64,000 bases of DNA from Sinotaia quadrata (taxonomy: Eukaryota > Mollusca > Gastropoda > Architaenioglossa > Viviparidae), in assembly GCA_028829895.1 (NCBI GenBank), contig CM054181.1, positions 117,151,860 through 117,215,859 on the forward strand, in the 5' to 3' direction. Shown one piece after another: positions 1 through 12,900 of the stretch. Under the pieces are notes generated by a model. That model saw nothing but the letters and a program-made list of their open reading frames with translations. It was not told the origin of the DNA and did no database searches. Both the position numbers and the translations under genes were made by a program. The stretch's first letter is position 1. Every line of letters begins with the position of its first letter.

Positions 1-819
1 ACAAAGGTTAAATGAAAAATAACATCGGCATATTTTGTGACTGGTGGCTTAGTGCCAGATTCAGACATATTTTCTAAAAAGTGTTTATATAATTTTTAAA
101 AAATGTTTTATATACACTTATATTGCAACTATTAATAAAAAATTATGGAAATTAATTATCTTTAAATGATAGTGAAGTGCACCAGATTTAGGTGATTTTT
201 AAACTTTCTCTTGTTTTTTTTCAATTGCTTTAATAATATATTTGTACTTGTAATTTACTCATTGTCTAATTTTTATTGCTTTGATGGTATATTTTTATTG
301 CTACGACAGTGCAGTTGTACTCATGATTTTGTTGTTAATTTTTAATGCCTTTGATAGTGTATTTTTATTGCTATGACAGTGCATGATTTTGTTGCTAATT
401 TCTATGGCTTTGATAATACATTTTTATTGCTCTGACGGTGCATTTATACTCATGATTTTGTTGCTGTCTAATTATAGCTTTCATAATGCATTTTTATTGT
501 TAAAATAATAATTGCACTAATGATTTTGTCTGGTTTTTTTTTATTGCTGTGATAATACAATTGCATTAATGAATTTGTCATTGTTATACTGTTATTGCTT
601 CAGTAATACATTTGCATTAAAGATTTTGTCAATATTACATTTTAAGTATTGATTTTTCATTGTTATACAAATGCACTATTGATTTGTCATTGTCATACAT
701 TTGCACTATTGATTTGTCTTTGTCATACATTTGCACTATTGATTTGTTATTGTTATATATTTACACTATTGATTTGTCACTGCCATCTATTATTGATTTT
801 GTCATTGTTTAAATTATAG
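1..819. repeat. Intron upstream of exon 1 with degenerate tandem repeats
   Basis: About 190-500 carries loose ~60-70-bp repeats around TTTTTATTGCT(A)TGACAGTGCA and ATGATTTTGTTGCT. About 600-800 carries ~30-bp repeats of ATTGATTTGTCATTGT and CATACATTTGCACT. No other coding segment was seen before the exon at 820. Confidence 0.6.
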
Positions 820-932
820 ATGTGAAAATAGTATAATTGAACCTGTGGGATCTTGCTGTACGCTCATCACTGAAGCACTGCTTGAAGATGAGACCTTTGT
901 TATGGATAACGTCATTGCTGCTTTACTGTATG
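820..932 (+). CDS. PRUNE2: Exon 1 in window: end of the DHH domain of PRUNE
   Basis: The exon follows an AG at 818-819 and ends at a GTCAGT donor. It opens with the last base of a split codon and ends with the first base of the next. It translates as [20 protein letters not shown] followed by a short acidic stretch and NVIAALLYG. The VGSCxTL segment is the conserved DHH-family motif that follows the metal-binding DHH signature in PRUNE proteins. The ALLYG end continues directly into the AIITDT of the next exon. Exons encoding the DHH signature must lie upstream, outside the window. A near-exact copy of its last 32 bases lies 30 bp downstream. Confidence 0.87.
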
Positions 933-3900
933 GTCAGTATATATATCATTAAATGTATATATATGGATAATGTCATTGCTGCTTTACTGTATGTAGGTAA
1001 GCCCACTCACTATATGGAGATGTCACATATTGGCAGATTTCACTCTTTTTCAAAATTGTCTCTCTCGGTAATTAGAAGAAAGAAATTGGTGAAAATTGTT
1101 TTAATAAATAAAGGAACCTTCAAACGTTAAATATGAGTTTTGCTTGTACATACGTTTTGATCAATAAACTTAGAACTGGTTATGTGTACTGAAGTGCCCA
1201 TGGCGAAATTTGAACATAACTGACATCTGGCATCAACATGTCACAGAATTTCCAGGATTCAACCAATAAAAATAAAGTTTATATCAACAGACAGCTAAGA
1301 TAATGACCTTTAACACGAGCATCGGTTCATTCCAATTTAAAAAAATTTTACTGTAGCAAATTAGAGTCCAAATTATGCATTATGTTGAACGCATTATAAC
1401 TTTAGAACCCATTTTCATCCATCAGCCTCCTTTATATTGTTGAAAAGGTATTTTTTGCCCTTTAAAATGGTGTATAATATAAAGAGTTTATAATATAAAC
1501 TGGAAGTCTCTATCCCGGAAGAGCGATTGGCAATGAACACGGGAGACCCTAATAGTTTGAATCACACCCATGCCAAAGGTGAAGAGAGATTGTCATCTTG
1601 GACAAGACTTGTTTTAAAATAGATCAAGTAGACAAAATTTTGCATTAAGTTTTAACAAAAACTATTAAATTTCATTGAAATATTGCTACAGTAAAAAGAT
1701 CATTCATTATTTTTAGGTTACAATTTGTTAGAAAGTTTTATTTTGATCACTAACGAGGTTAGCTAAACATTGGCCATTTAAAGTAAGGTTGCAAGAGGGT
1801 GATGATTTGTTATGACAAACTGCTTATATTAAAAACAATCTTATACAAGAAATACAGGCTGGAAAGGATTAAACAATGACTCGTGATGAGATTAATTTTT
1901 TTGGAATATATATTAACTAATCGGCGATATTTTAAATTAATTTTATAAAGCACCAATCCAAAATAAAAACAACCCTTAATACTGAATGGATTTTTGTCTG
2001 TGTTCATCTGTAGCTGACCAGTACCTTTCGTTATTTTATTATAACTCTGGCGTTAAGAAACAATCTAGTAAATGATGAATGAGAATTTGTCATTGAATGA
2101 CTGATCGGGGTTAAGATTATTGGTGCCAACGGGTGCCCGGGTACCCATTGTCGTGCTAATACCCAGGTAGTAAAATTGAGAACAGGTACCCGTGATAATG
2201 CGGCCGGTTGGAGATTATGCTAATTTTTAAAATTTGGATGGGTACCAAGGCAGCATTTTAGAAAAAAAATGATAACTCTAGTTAAGATGTATATAATAAT
2301 AATACGTGTACGAGTCAGCGAGTGAGTGAATCAATGTATGGTAAAAAATTGAGATCAGGACAACAATGAGGAGGAGTAACATGTTACTCACACTACAAAC
2401 AAAAAGTAGGCATATAAGTAAAACTATGAAAGACTTTAGATTTCAGTTTTCAAGATATTTTTAGAATGTCAATATGTCTTATATTATGAAACAAATAGAC
2501 ATATATTAAAAATAAAGATACTAATAATTACAATTGTCGTTGAACTACAAAAAATAAACTGTAAATAGTAACAACTAACATTGTAACAGTATTTTATTAA
2601 ACTAAAAAGAGTATCAGTTTTGCTAGTTTTGAAATGTTTTTTAAATTGTTAAAGTACATGTACATAAATGTGAAAAATATAATTTATGACTTTATTTAGT
2701 TAGAATGATCATGCTTTCAGTTACAGAAATTAGAAACATTATCATAATAAATGTTTCATTTTACCTTTTTTCCTCAACAAAATAAGTGTGCAGATGTATT
2801 GCATGAAACTACATTTTTGAGATGTTACATTTCTAAATCTAGACAAAAAGATTGTCTAAAAATTCATCCTGTATATGTATATACTCCAAAGAGCAAGTAT
2901 ACCAAATTTGGATGGTGTAAATGAAGTAGTTTTTGTTTTACAAAGCTCCAAAAGAAGACATTTTATTCAGTTTTTGACCACTTGCTGTTTGACAATTTGA
3001 ACAAAATGCTGTTTTGAGAGGACTGCATTTAATTTTCTATGCATCTGTGATCTTTAAAAAAAAAATCAGCAATATATTTGTGTTTCAGAGAGTTGAATTA
3101 GCAAAGATGAGCTGTGTATTTTTTATAGTTTTTGTTGTGTGGTCATTTCTAAAGGGGGTTTCATGAAATCTTTGTTTTTTTGCAATTTATGTCAAACTTT
3201 TAACCATCATAACTTTTTTCCTATTAAAGCTAGAGCTCCAAAAATTTGTATGCAAATTTACTTTGAGTAGGTAAGACCACTCAAATTTTGAAGTCTGGCC
3301 AAATAAGCTGATATTTGCAGGTTATGTTATCGACCTCAAAGTAAGTTTATTTTACCATTATATTTTATATATTATATGAAAAACATGCCACTTATAACTG
3401 AAAATTAACCATCCATTTTACATTTTGAAGTAGTTTTAAATAATAATTTTGAAGATCTTTTTTTGTTTTAAACAGGTGCAATAATAACAGACACGATCAA
3501 CCTGAACCCTGTAGCTGAGAAAGTAACTCCTAAAGACGAGCTCATGATAGAAAAACTGGACAATTTGTTAATGCATGATGTTGATAGGGACAGTGTTTTT
3601 AAGGAAATCCTTGAAGCAAAGCTGGATTTTTCAGGTAATAACTGTAAACAATCAATTCTTCATAGTTATATTTCTGAAGGCACTTAGAAAATTATAAATA
3701 TATTTCACTGTTTAACAAATTAGTTTGTCCTTTATCCATAATGGACATTCAACTTTACTAAATTTCTTAATTTTAGAATTATTACTACTTTTCTTTTTCA
3801 AAGTGTTTTAATTCTATTATTATTTTTTAGATTACATATCTTACATTGATTTTCCTAGGATGAATGTTACATTATATAACAACAATATAGGCCTCAAGCT

Positions 3901-6900
3901 GATTTGCCTAGAATGTGTTGCATTATGTAACAGCAATAAGCCTTAAAGAATGGGTGATATATTGACATAACTACAATAAACCTTAACTGATCTAGCTAGA
4001 ATGGATGTTACAGTAATTTGACTACAATAAACCTTAACTGATCTAGCTAGAATGGATGTTACAGTAATTTGACTACAATAAGCCTTCAAATGATCTAGCT
4101 AGAATGGGTGATACAGTAATTTGACTACAATAAGCCTTTAATTGATCTAGCTAAAATGGCTGTTACATTCATATATCTGCAGTAAACCTTAAATTAATTT
4201 ACCTAGATGTTGCATTTATTTCTCTACAATAGCTCTTAAGCTAATTTAATTGAAAAGACTGTTGCATTTATTTCACTGCTAAAAGTCTTAAACTAATTTG
4301 ATGTAAAAGGATGTTGCATTATTTAACTAAGCCATACATTCATTTGACTAGAAAGAATGTTATATTGATTTGATTACTGGAATAGGCTTTAGCTGAATTC
4401 ACTAAATGTGCCTTACATCGTTGATTTCACTAAATCGACTATTTCATTGATTTCACTCAATGGACCTTACATCAATGACCTCATTTGACCTTTGATTGAT
4501 TTCACTATTTTACTAAATAGACCTTACATTGATTTTGATTATTAAAGCTTTTACACTGATTAGATTTCAAAAGGTTCTGTTCTGTTTATCATTGATTGGA
4601 CTACATTATTTTGTTGTTGTTAAGTTTTAATCATATTGATTAGGCTGCAAGAGGTTCTATATTGTTTAGCATTGACGGACTGCAGTAGTTTTTTTTTTAA
4701 TTGTTTTATATTGATTAGACTGCAATAAATGTTTTATATTGTTTGCTGTATGGATCTAATATCATTGATCTCACTAAATGGACTGTTTATTGATTTCTCT
4801 ACATTGATTTGACTACAATAAATGTTTTATATTGTTTTCTGAATGGGTCTTATTGATTTGACTGACATGGGCCAATTATTGATTTGACCAGAATTAATTG
4901 ATTTAAATAGTTTGGGGTTTACATTAATTTCTTTGGAAAAGAGTTTAGATTGATTTGACTGACATGGGCCAATTATTGATTTGACCAGAATTAATTGATT
5001 TAAATAGTTTGGGGTTTACATTAATTTCTTTGGAAAAGAGTTTAGATTGATTTGACTGACTAGATCTTAATAGATTTACATTGATTTAGACAGAAGTACA
5101 ATTTGTTTACAAGATTTGACTGTGGTAGTGATTATTAAACTTTTTTCTGGATTATTGCTTTTTGTTATTAGCGAGGCTCTGTGACTATACATTGATTTGA
5201 CTGGTAATAATTAATAAGTGAATTTTATTGCAGGTATATTTCTTATTAGCATGTCTTAATGACATTATTTAAATAACTGTTTGATTTATTTTTTTTTAGG
5301 GTTGACTGTAGGTGAAATTTTATTGAAGGATATGAAAGTAGTGAGTGGTGACAACCTCTCTGTTGCCACAAGTTCTGTTACCATGGATATGCAGGTTAGT
5401 TTATTAACATATTAGCAGTTCATATTGTTCAACACATGAAAATTCAGACAAAGCAATAAGTAGTTAAATATACAAATAAGATCAAATTGCTTAACATGCA
5501 AAGTTCAGATAAAGTTGTAATTAATTAAGTGTAAGAATCAGTTCATTAAAAAAATTAAGATAGTGTGGTAATTTAGAGTAAAGGACCAGATCGTAAAAAA
5601 GTTCCATTAATATGATAGTTAAGTGTAAGGATCAGATCAAATGAACATATTGTTTGTTGTATGATACTACTTGGGGTGATGTAAATTTATGTAATTAACT
5701 CATGTATACTTAGGTTTAGTATTCTAATTCATCTGTAGATTCTGATGCAGGTAATCAACTCTAGTTATTATTATTGGGATGGTCATCTGCATTTGTTTGA
5801 CTGAATTGTCACACCTCCACACAGTAACACCGGCATAAATGAATAACACAGACCACTGGCCCCCAACCTTGTGACTAAGAGCACATTCTGTGAACCCAAA
5901 GCCACATAGTTAATGGTTATGATTATTATTATTATTATTAATTAATCATCCATAACTAATTACAGGTGATGAGAATCTTAATTTATGTTATTAATAATTC
6001 TTCCGAAGACACCACTTGTCTCTCTCACTTGGTGGATATGCGGGCGCTGTAAACGTTTTCTCTTCCACAACATTAAAGAGAAACATTTACATCACACAGT
6101 ATTTCCATAGGTGGAAAACTTCTTATTAAAGGAGAAGACAAATCCTTCTTTAATCTATATTTAGCAGGCCCCATCCACCACTGTCTTTCCAACATAAGGA
6201 TTATCAATATGTATAAGAAGGTCAATAAATTTAACAATAAATTTATTAAGTCAACAATCAAATATATAACATGAATATAATCAAAGAGCATTGACATTTG
6301 CATCACTTCACAACAATTTTCGATTAACACTAGACAATCGTTCAGTTTATCCTAGCATAGACGTAAGCAGTCAGTGAATATAAGTACATAATCAAGTTCA
6401 TGGATATCATCAAAAAAATGAGAGGGAGTTTTAGAGAAATAGTTAAAGTGAATGTACATAACCTGTTCAAAGATTGTGGTTTTGCTAGCATATGTTTCAC
6501 AATCAAGCGGTTTGCAACAAGTCTCTGTCTTCTTATTTAAGCAAGTTCGGACATGCACACTGCATAACTGTTCCAGAATCTTCAACCTGCTCTCCTTGCA
6601 CACCGTAGAGAATCACCCTGAATTTCACATGCACTATTGAGCACATCAGGAGGAATGTTCTCAAAGTTTCATGTACATTTACTCAACACACCATGAGAAA
6701 TGTTCACAACGATCTTTGTGAATTCTCTAGACCAAACTCAGGCCACAAATCTCCGCTATATTGGTTCTCGAACAGAATTCATGGGAATCAACTTACAGCA
6801 ACATGATTTACTGATAAGTTGACAACAACGATGGATGTACACACCAACGTATTCAAATAGAGTACAGTAGTTACTGTAGCTTGAAGTGACGACCAAAACG

Positions 6901-9900
6901 GCTTGCTTTGCTCATAAGCTATAGATTGCCTTTATGACTGGACTCGAGTTATGTTCACATTCAAAGTAATTAGAATGGAGTACTTCTTCAGCAAAGAAAT
7001 TTCCATTTCATCCCCATTGGATGAATTTGATATGAACAAGTGTGAAATTAAGTCAGAAAACTACTCATCCAGTTGGAACTGATTTGGATTGAGTCTTGCA
7101 ATTGGATTGAGAGACTTGCACTCAAAGTAACATTTTTTTTTCCCCTCTAGTTGGCATTTAAAGAATTCACAAGCAAGGCCAGTGATGATGAGCTGTTGAA
7201 TTCTCTTTTCAGACTGCTCCAGAGGTTTTTGAATGTGGATGACCATTGAAGAGTTAAAACCACTTTGTCTTCATATGTAATGTGCACAAGATCAGTTTTG
7301 CTTTGAATGATTTTACAGAACCTGAATGAGTGCGGAAAAGTTGGATGGAATAGCTTATGTCTGCACTACTTTTTATACCTCATTGTGGGCACATGGCACT
7401 TGCAGGCACTGGGTTATAGACCACTGATAGAGACTATTATGCTACAATGATGTTAAATATTATATGTGCTGAACTGCATTTATGTTCAACAATACACTAA
7501 CAGTAATGCAGAAAGAGATCTTTACAATTAACTTTTAAAATGCAATAAAAGAGAATAAAAATATTTATGAAAAGAATTCAGCATATTTCATCACAAATTG
7601 CTTTGACATAACAAGAACATTTAATATTTCAATTTCTAACTGTTTTTATTTTTACAAAATAGAAAAGCTTAAAGTGAATTCGTGTTTCAATTCAGTTTGT
7701 ACTTGTTTTAGACTTGGAAAAATATATTCCTCTTTGACCTCAACATAAGAAAAGCATACCCCCATATCCTTGACACACACAATCCTATGTGTTGTTTTCA
7801 GGATTTGATTGAAAAGGAAGACTTTCTGGATCAATTGTCATCTTTTGCTGAAAACAAAAAAGTGGGCGCTGTGGTGATTTTAACAATAACAGTGGGTGTG
7901 ACAGATGAGAAAAATGTTACTCGCCAGCTTGGAGTCTACTCACAGACCAGAGTATACCGACAACAGGTTTGTATTTTGCCTTGTGCAAGAGGTTTTGCAA
8001 CTTTTCAAGATGCTAACACTTTTTCTGCTTCTGGCTTGTTGAATATTTTAGTTATTATTCAGAAGATTGTGATTATATTTTCCCATTTCTTCTGATCCCA
8101 AGCTCATATTTTTTTATACTAAGTAGACCTAATATTTCAATATTTGCACTACTCCCGTGTTTAGATTAATGTTAAGAGCTCCTTGCAGGCCACAAATGAT
8201 GGTAACATCCTAAAGTCCTCCAGGGCCGCGGTTTGTGAACCCCTGTTATAGACCATCATTGCAATCCAATGATGGTTTTGTTGTTGGTCTGTAACTTATA
8301 GTCCTTTATTGCATTACAGTGACTACTTTGTTGTGGGTCTATATCCAGTGACTACTTTGTTATTGGTCTATATACAGTGACTACTTTGTTGTTGGTCTAT
8401 ATACAGTGACTACTTTGTTGTGGGTCTATATCCAGTGACTACTTTGTTGTTGGCTATATCCAGTGAATATTTTGTTGTTGGTCTATATCCAGTGACTACT
8501 TTGTTGTTGGTCTATATCCAGTGACTACTTTGTTGTTGGTCTATATCCAGTGACTACTTTGTTGTTGGTCTATATCCAGTGACTATTTTGTTGTTGGCTA
8601 TAATTTATAGAATCTCTTTACAACCCAGTGACTGTTTTTTTGTTGGCTCTTAACTTTTAGATATTTATTACAATCAAGTGACTGTTTTTTGTTTTGCTTA
8701 TTTGCTTGTCTTTTAGGGACATACCATTATGAACTGTATAGAGTACTTTTATCTACCCAGGCATTGGCCATATCTGCTTGCATGATTTTGAATAATCTAC
8801 ACTCAATACCCTCCCCTGCGGACCTCCATTTTTTAAAAATTAGAGATTGGGAGAGTCTATCCTCTGACAATTACTGCTGTGTTATTTATAAATAATTGTA
8901 AGGACCAGTACATTTGCCAGTAATTTTTACTGTAGATATTTGCATAACAGGATCACATGCCTTAGTTTATTGTAGGGTTTTTGGTGTTTAGTAAGTCTGT
9001 TTATTTTCATTTCTAAATAAAGTATTTTAGTTGCTTATGTTGGTGTATTAAATGTTCCTTGGATTTATATTTTTCTTGAACCACTTTGTTGTGGTGGTAT
9101 AATATTATTGGAGTCATAAAATATACTATTTTTTAAAATGGTTTCTTACGTGTTTTCCAGTGGCAGCATTAATTAGAGATAGTGGTATATAATTATTGGG
9201 ATTATGACCTGGTATTCCAGATTTATGTATTCCAGTTACCACTTCAATTTTCCATATTGTATTATCCTTATTGGGATTATGACCTGGTATTCCAGATTTA
9301 TGTATTCCAGTTACCACTTCAATTTTCCATATTGTATTATCATTATTGGGATTATGACCTGGTATTCCAGATTTATGTATTCCAGTTACCACTTCAATTT
9401 TCCATATTGTATTATCATTATTGGGATTATGACCTGGTATTCCAGATTTATGTATTCCAGTTACCACTCCAATTTTCCATATTGTAAGGGAATCTTCTTT
9501 ATTGTAAATATCATTAAATACTTGTGATTTTACTTAATACATTTTTATTTGAGTTTTTAATCATGTGGTATTTAATTTTACATAGGCCAGATGATGTATT
9601 TTAATAACTGCTGTCAGTTATTCTGTTGAAATTGGATCATCTAGAATTCTAGACTATTGTCATAATTTTCTTGATTTGGATCCATAATTTTTTTTTCTGC
9701 TCTTTAAAAATTTTCTGCAGTATTGGCTCTTTTCTATGGTTTTTATTTGATCTAAATGTTTGAAATGATTTATGTAAAATTTTAGCAATTTTTCATTATT
9801 TTTATGCTGTTGTGTATTTAGTGCATTTGCATAGAAGCTGGTCCCAGAACTTGTAGAAAATCAAAACCCATACTAAAATACATTCAAAATACTAGGGACA

Positions 9901-12900
9901 GCTGGCACAATATAAACACTGTTAAAATTCGTTTAACCCTACATGAACTAAATCACCGAAGAATTAACATGCAAAAATTTTTCAACCCTACATGAATTAA
10001 TTCACTGAAGAATAAACATTGCTAAAATTTGTTTAATCCTACATGAACAAATTCACTGAAGAATAAATACTGTTGGATATGGCTAAAATACTAAAATTGC
10101 AGCTTACTGCAAAGCATATCATCTCAGTATCACTACAGTAAATACATTTGGACAGTATTGTGTATTTCTTTTTGTGCTTATTGTATCGTGAAAGAATACA
10201 TACCTATGGTTAGACTTCCAAATTGTCTCCCTGTATATGTTTCATATTTTATAGTTTTATTTGAGTTGTCTGTTTTTTGAACTGAGTAATGATTCAGAGC
10301 AGAGGTTACATGTCTTCACCAGTAATATTCAGTAAGATAAATGTTTAAAAATTATAGTTAATATAAAACACAAAAATGTTTCTACTTGAAAATAGCATTG
10401 TATCTCCTGACTACTATTTGTGCTATGATTCTGATAAATGATTTCTATTTTAATACTAATATGGTCAAATATTTTATTTTCATACATTTAAAAAAAATTA
10501 TATATATACATCACAACTGTGAGTGCTAATATTCATTAGAAATACAACTTAATTTTCCAAATTATTTAAAATCTTTATTGTATTCTAACATTAATTTAAT
10601 GAAATAGAAAATTGATATCACATAAACTGTCAGGTAGACATAATTAAAGTAAAGGTCGGTTTTGTTTATCAACACCAATTTGCTGCTTGTGGTAATTGTT
10701 GAATGTATTTCTGATTTGGGCTTTGTACATTTAGCACATTTTCTTTTTATGCAAAGTTTGCTTTGGCCCAATCCATTTGGACTAGTCATTGATGTCATAG
10801 ATTTCAAGGGGAACCATTTCAGGCAGATATTCAGTCCACAGAATATTTGCAAGTGTAGAGCATTTTATTGAACTTTTTGACTCTCTAGTTATTTACCCCT
10901 CACAAAACAAAAAAAAAATCAAGATAGTGAAGACTTTTGCAATGTTTTATACAATTTCTCATCATATATGACTAATATATTGATTGATGGATATATGAGC
11001 TGATTAACTGTTTAATATTTCAGATTGTGGATGTCCTGCAGAACAGTAAGTCACCCAACCTTCGATTGTCTCCTGTGCCACTAAAATTTGAAGACTTTGT
11101 GTTCTTCACTCAAGAAAATGTTGCAGCATCTAGAAAACATATTCTTCCAATAATTCAAGCCTTTCTCTCAGGGGAAACAACACCTGATGAAACACAAGCT
11201 GATGCTTACAGTGATATTCCTAGAGAAAATCGGGAAGGATTTACTTCAATGAGCAGCATTGTGGGAAGCCAGCTGAGTTCTGCTGATGGAGAGATCAGTC
11301 CTGAGGATCTAACAAGTTTAGAAGAGACAAGCATTCGAGACTCTCAAGAGGATGAAGAAGAGTTCCTCACCATGGATAACAAAGTTTTTGATCCCTTGAG
11401 CTCAGTTTATAGCAGCGATGGGGTCAGTTCTCCAACAGCAGAGGGCAATGATTTTAAGAGAAGCACTGACCTCAAAGACTCTGAGCTGTCGGCCATCTTG
11501 ACAACACATGATGCAGATGCCATGGTTAGCCAAACTTTTGATCTCTCAGATAATGCTGACAAATGCAACATTAGTGAGCTATCAGATAATATCACCCAAG
11601 ATGAAGGTTGTGAAACAGTTCAGTCATTATCCCATCAAGTTGATCTTGAATCACACAGTCCAAACTGTGAACTTAGCAATAGTTCAGACCTTTCTTCTCA
11701 AAGTGGTTTTTCTTTTCTGGATGTATATAATGCATCATCTGTCCCTCAGCAGACTGCATTTGGCAGTGCCTTGCATCATAATGGGATTCAGGAAGATGTT
11801 TTTGATGAGACTGCTTCTCCGCATGAAATGCTGTTCCTCCATGATTCTCCTGCTGAGTTTTCCCCTGTGGCTACTTCTGGTCAGACTTCAGGGCAAGTGT
11901 CCAGTCATGAATCTAAAACCTCCAGCTATCCAGTAACCCCACCAAACAGTTACATGGACTCTGAGTTTGGCATTGTGACAAAGGAAACTCATTTGCCAAG
12001 CTTCAACAGTTCTGAGATGTTGGAAAAAATCCAAGAAAAGAAAGCAACCTTAGGGGCAGTAAGTAGGGAGGATGTTGCCGGAGTGCTGTCTCCTTTCACT
12101 CCCCAGAATAGTTATAGTGTGGAAAGTGGTTTTTCTACTGCCTATGAAACACAGCTTCCAAGTTTTCATAACTCTGACATGGTGCAGAGGATTCATGAAA
12201 AAAGATCTTCCATGGAACGAGACCTGGGTATGGGGTCCGAATTTGACACATTTTTGGACGTTCAGAAAAGTCCCTTTACACCGCACAACAGCTTTGTGGA
12301 GGAGAATCTTGATAAATATGCACAGGAACATCTCCTAAGTTTGAACAATGCAGAAATTGTCAGCAAACTTAAACAGACACAAGTAGAAATTGTTGCTGCA
12401 CCAGGTGGTGTGGATTCTATCATGCTGAACCCAACTCAGTCTTTTACACCACAAAATAGCTACGTGGACAGTCACTTGGCAGATTTAAAGGAAGACTCAC
12501 GTTCTACAGATTTGAAAGAGGTTGCAGAACGCCTGTCACTGACCGGCTCTGAGAGCAATGAAAGCCTAGGTGAACCAAAGCCTGTTGTAGCCTCAAACAA
12601 AGTGCACTTTCAGGGGCTTGGTCTTGTTGACGATGCTACATCCCCTCTTGAGGAAAGAACTAGACCAAAAGTTTCTTTTGGACTTTTTCTGCCAGAGTCA
12701 GATGTTGATGAAGACAAGGAGGAAAATGTAGATGAGAAACCAGAATCTGAGCAGTGTCAGGTAAAAAGTGCCAGTATCGATATGGGCTTTGAATCTGGTT
12801 TTACTCAGGATGAGGGCAAAGATGAACATGTCACTGATGAATATACAGATTCTGAAGAGAGTGCTTTGCAACATATTGCTTTTGAATTGGCCAATGAAAT

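Noticed and set aside
962..996. Second copy of the exon 1 end considered as a separate alternative exon
   Set aside because: No acceptor precedes it and it covers only the last 32 bases, so it can only act as a distal donor, not as an independent exon.
9126..9527. ORFs of 100-113 codons on both strands with [14 protein letters not shown] repeats
   Set aside because: The 75-bp tandem unit is a multiple of three without stops; both strands being open shows that it is an artefact.
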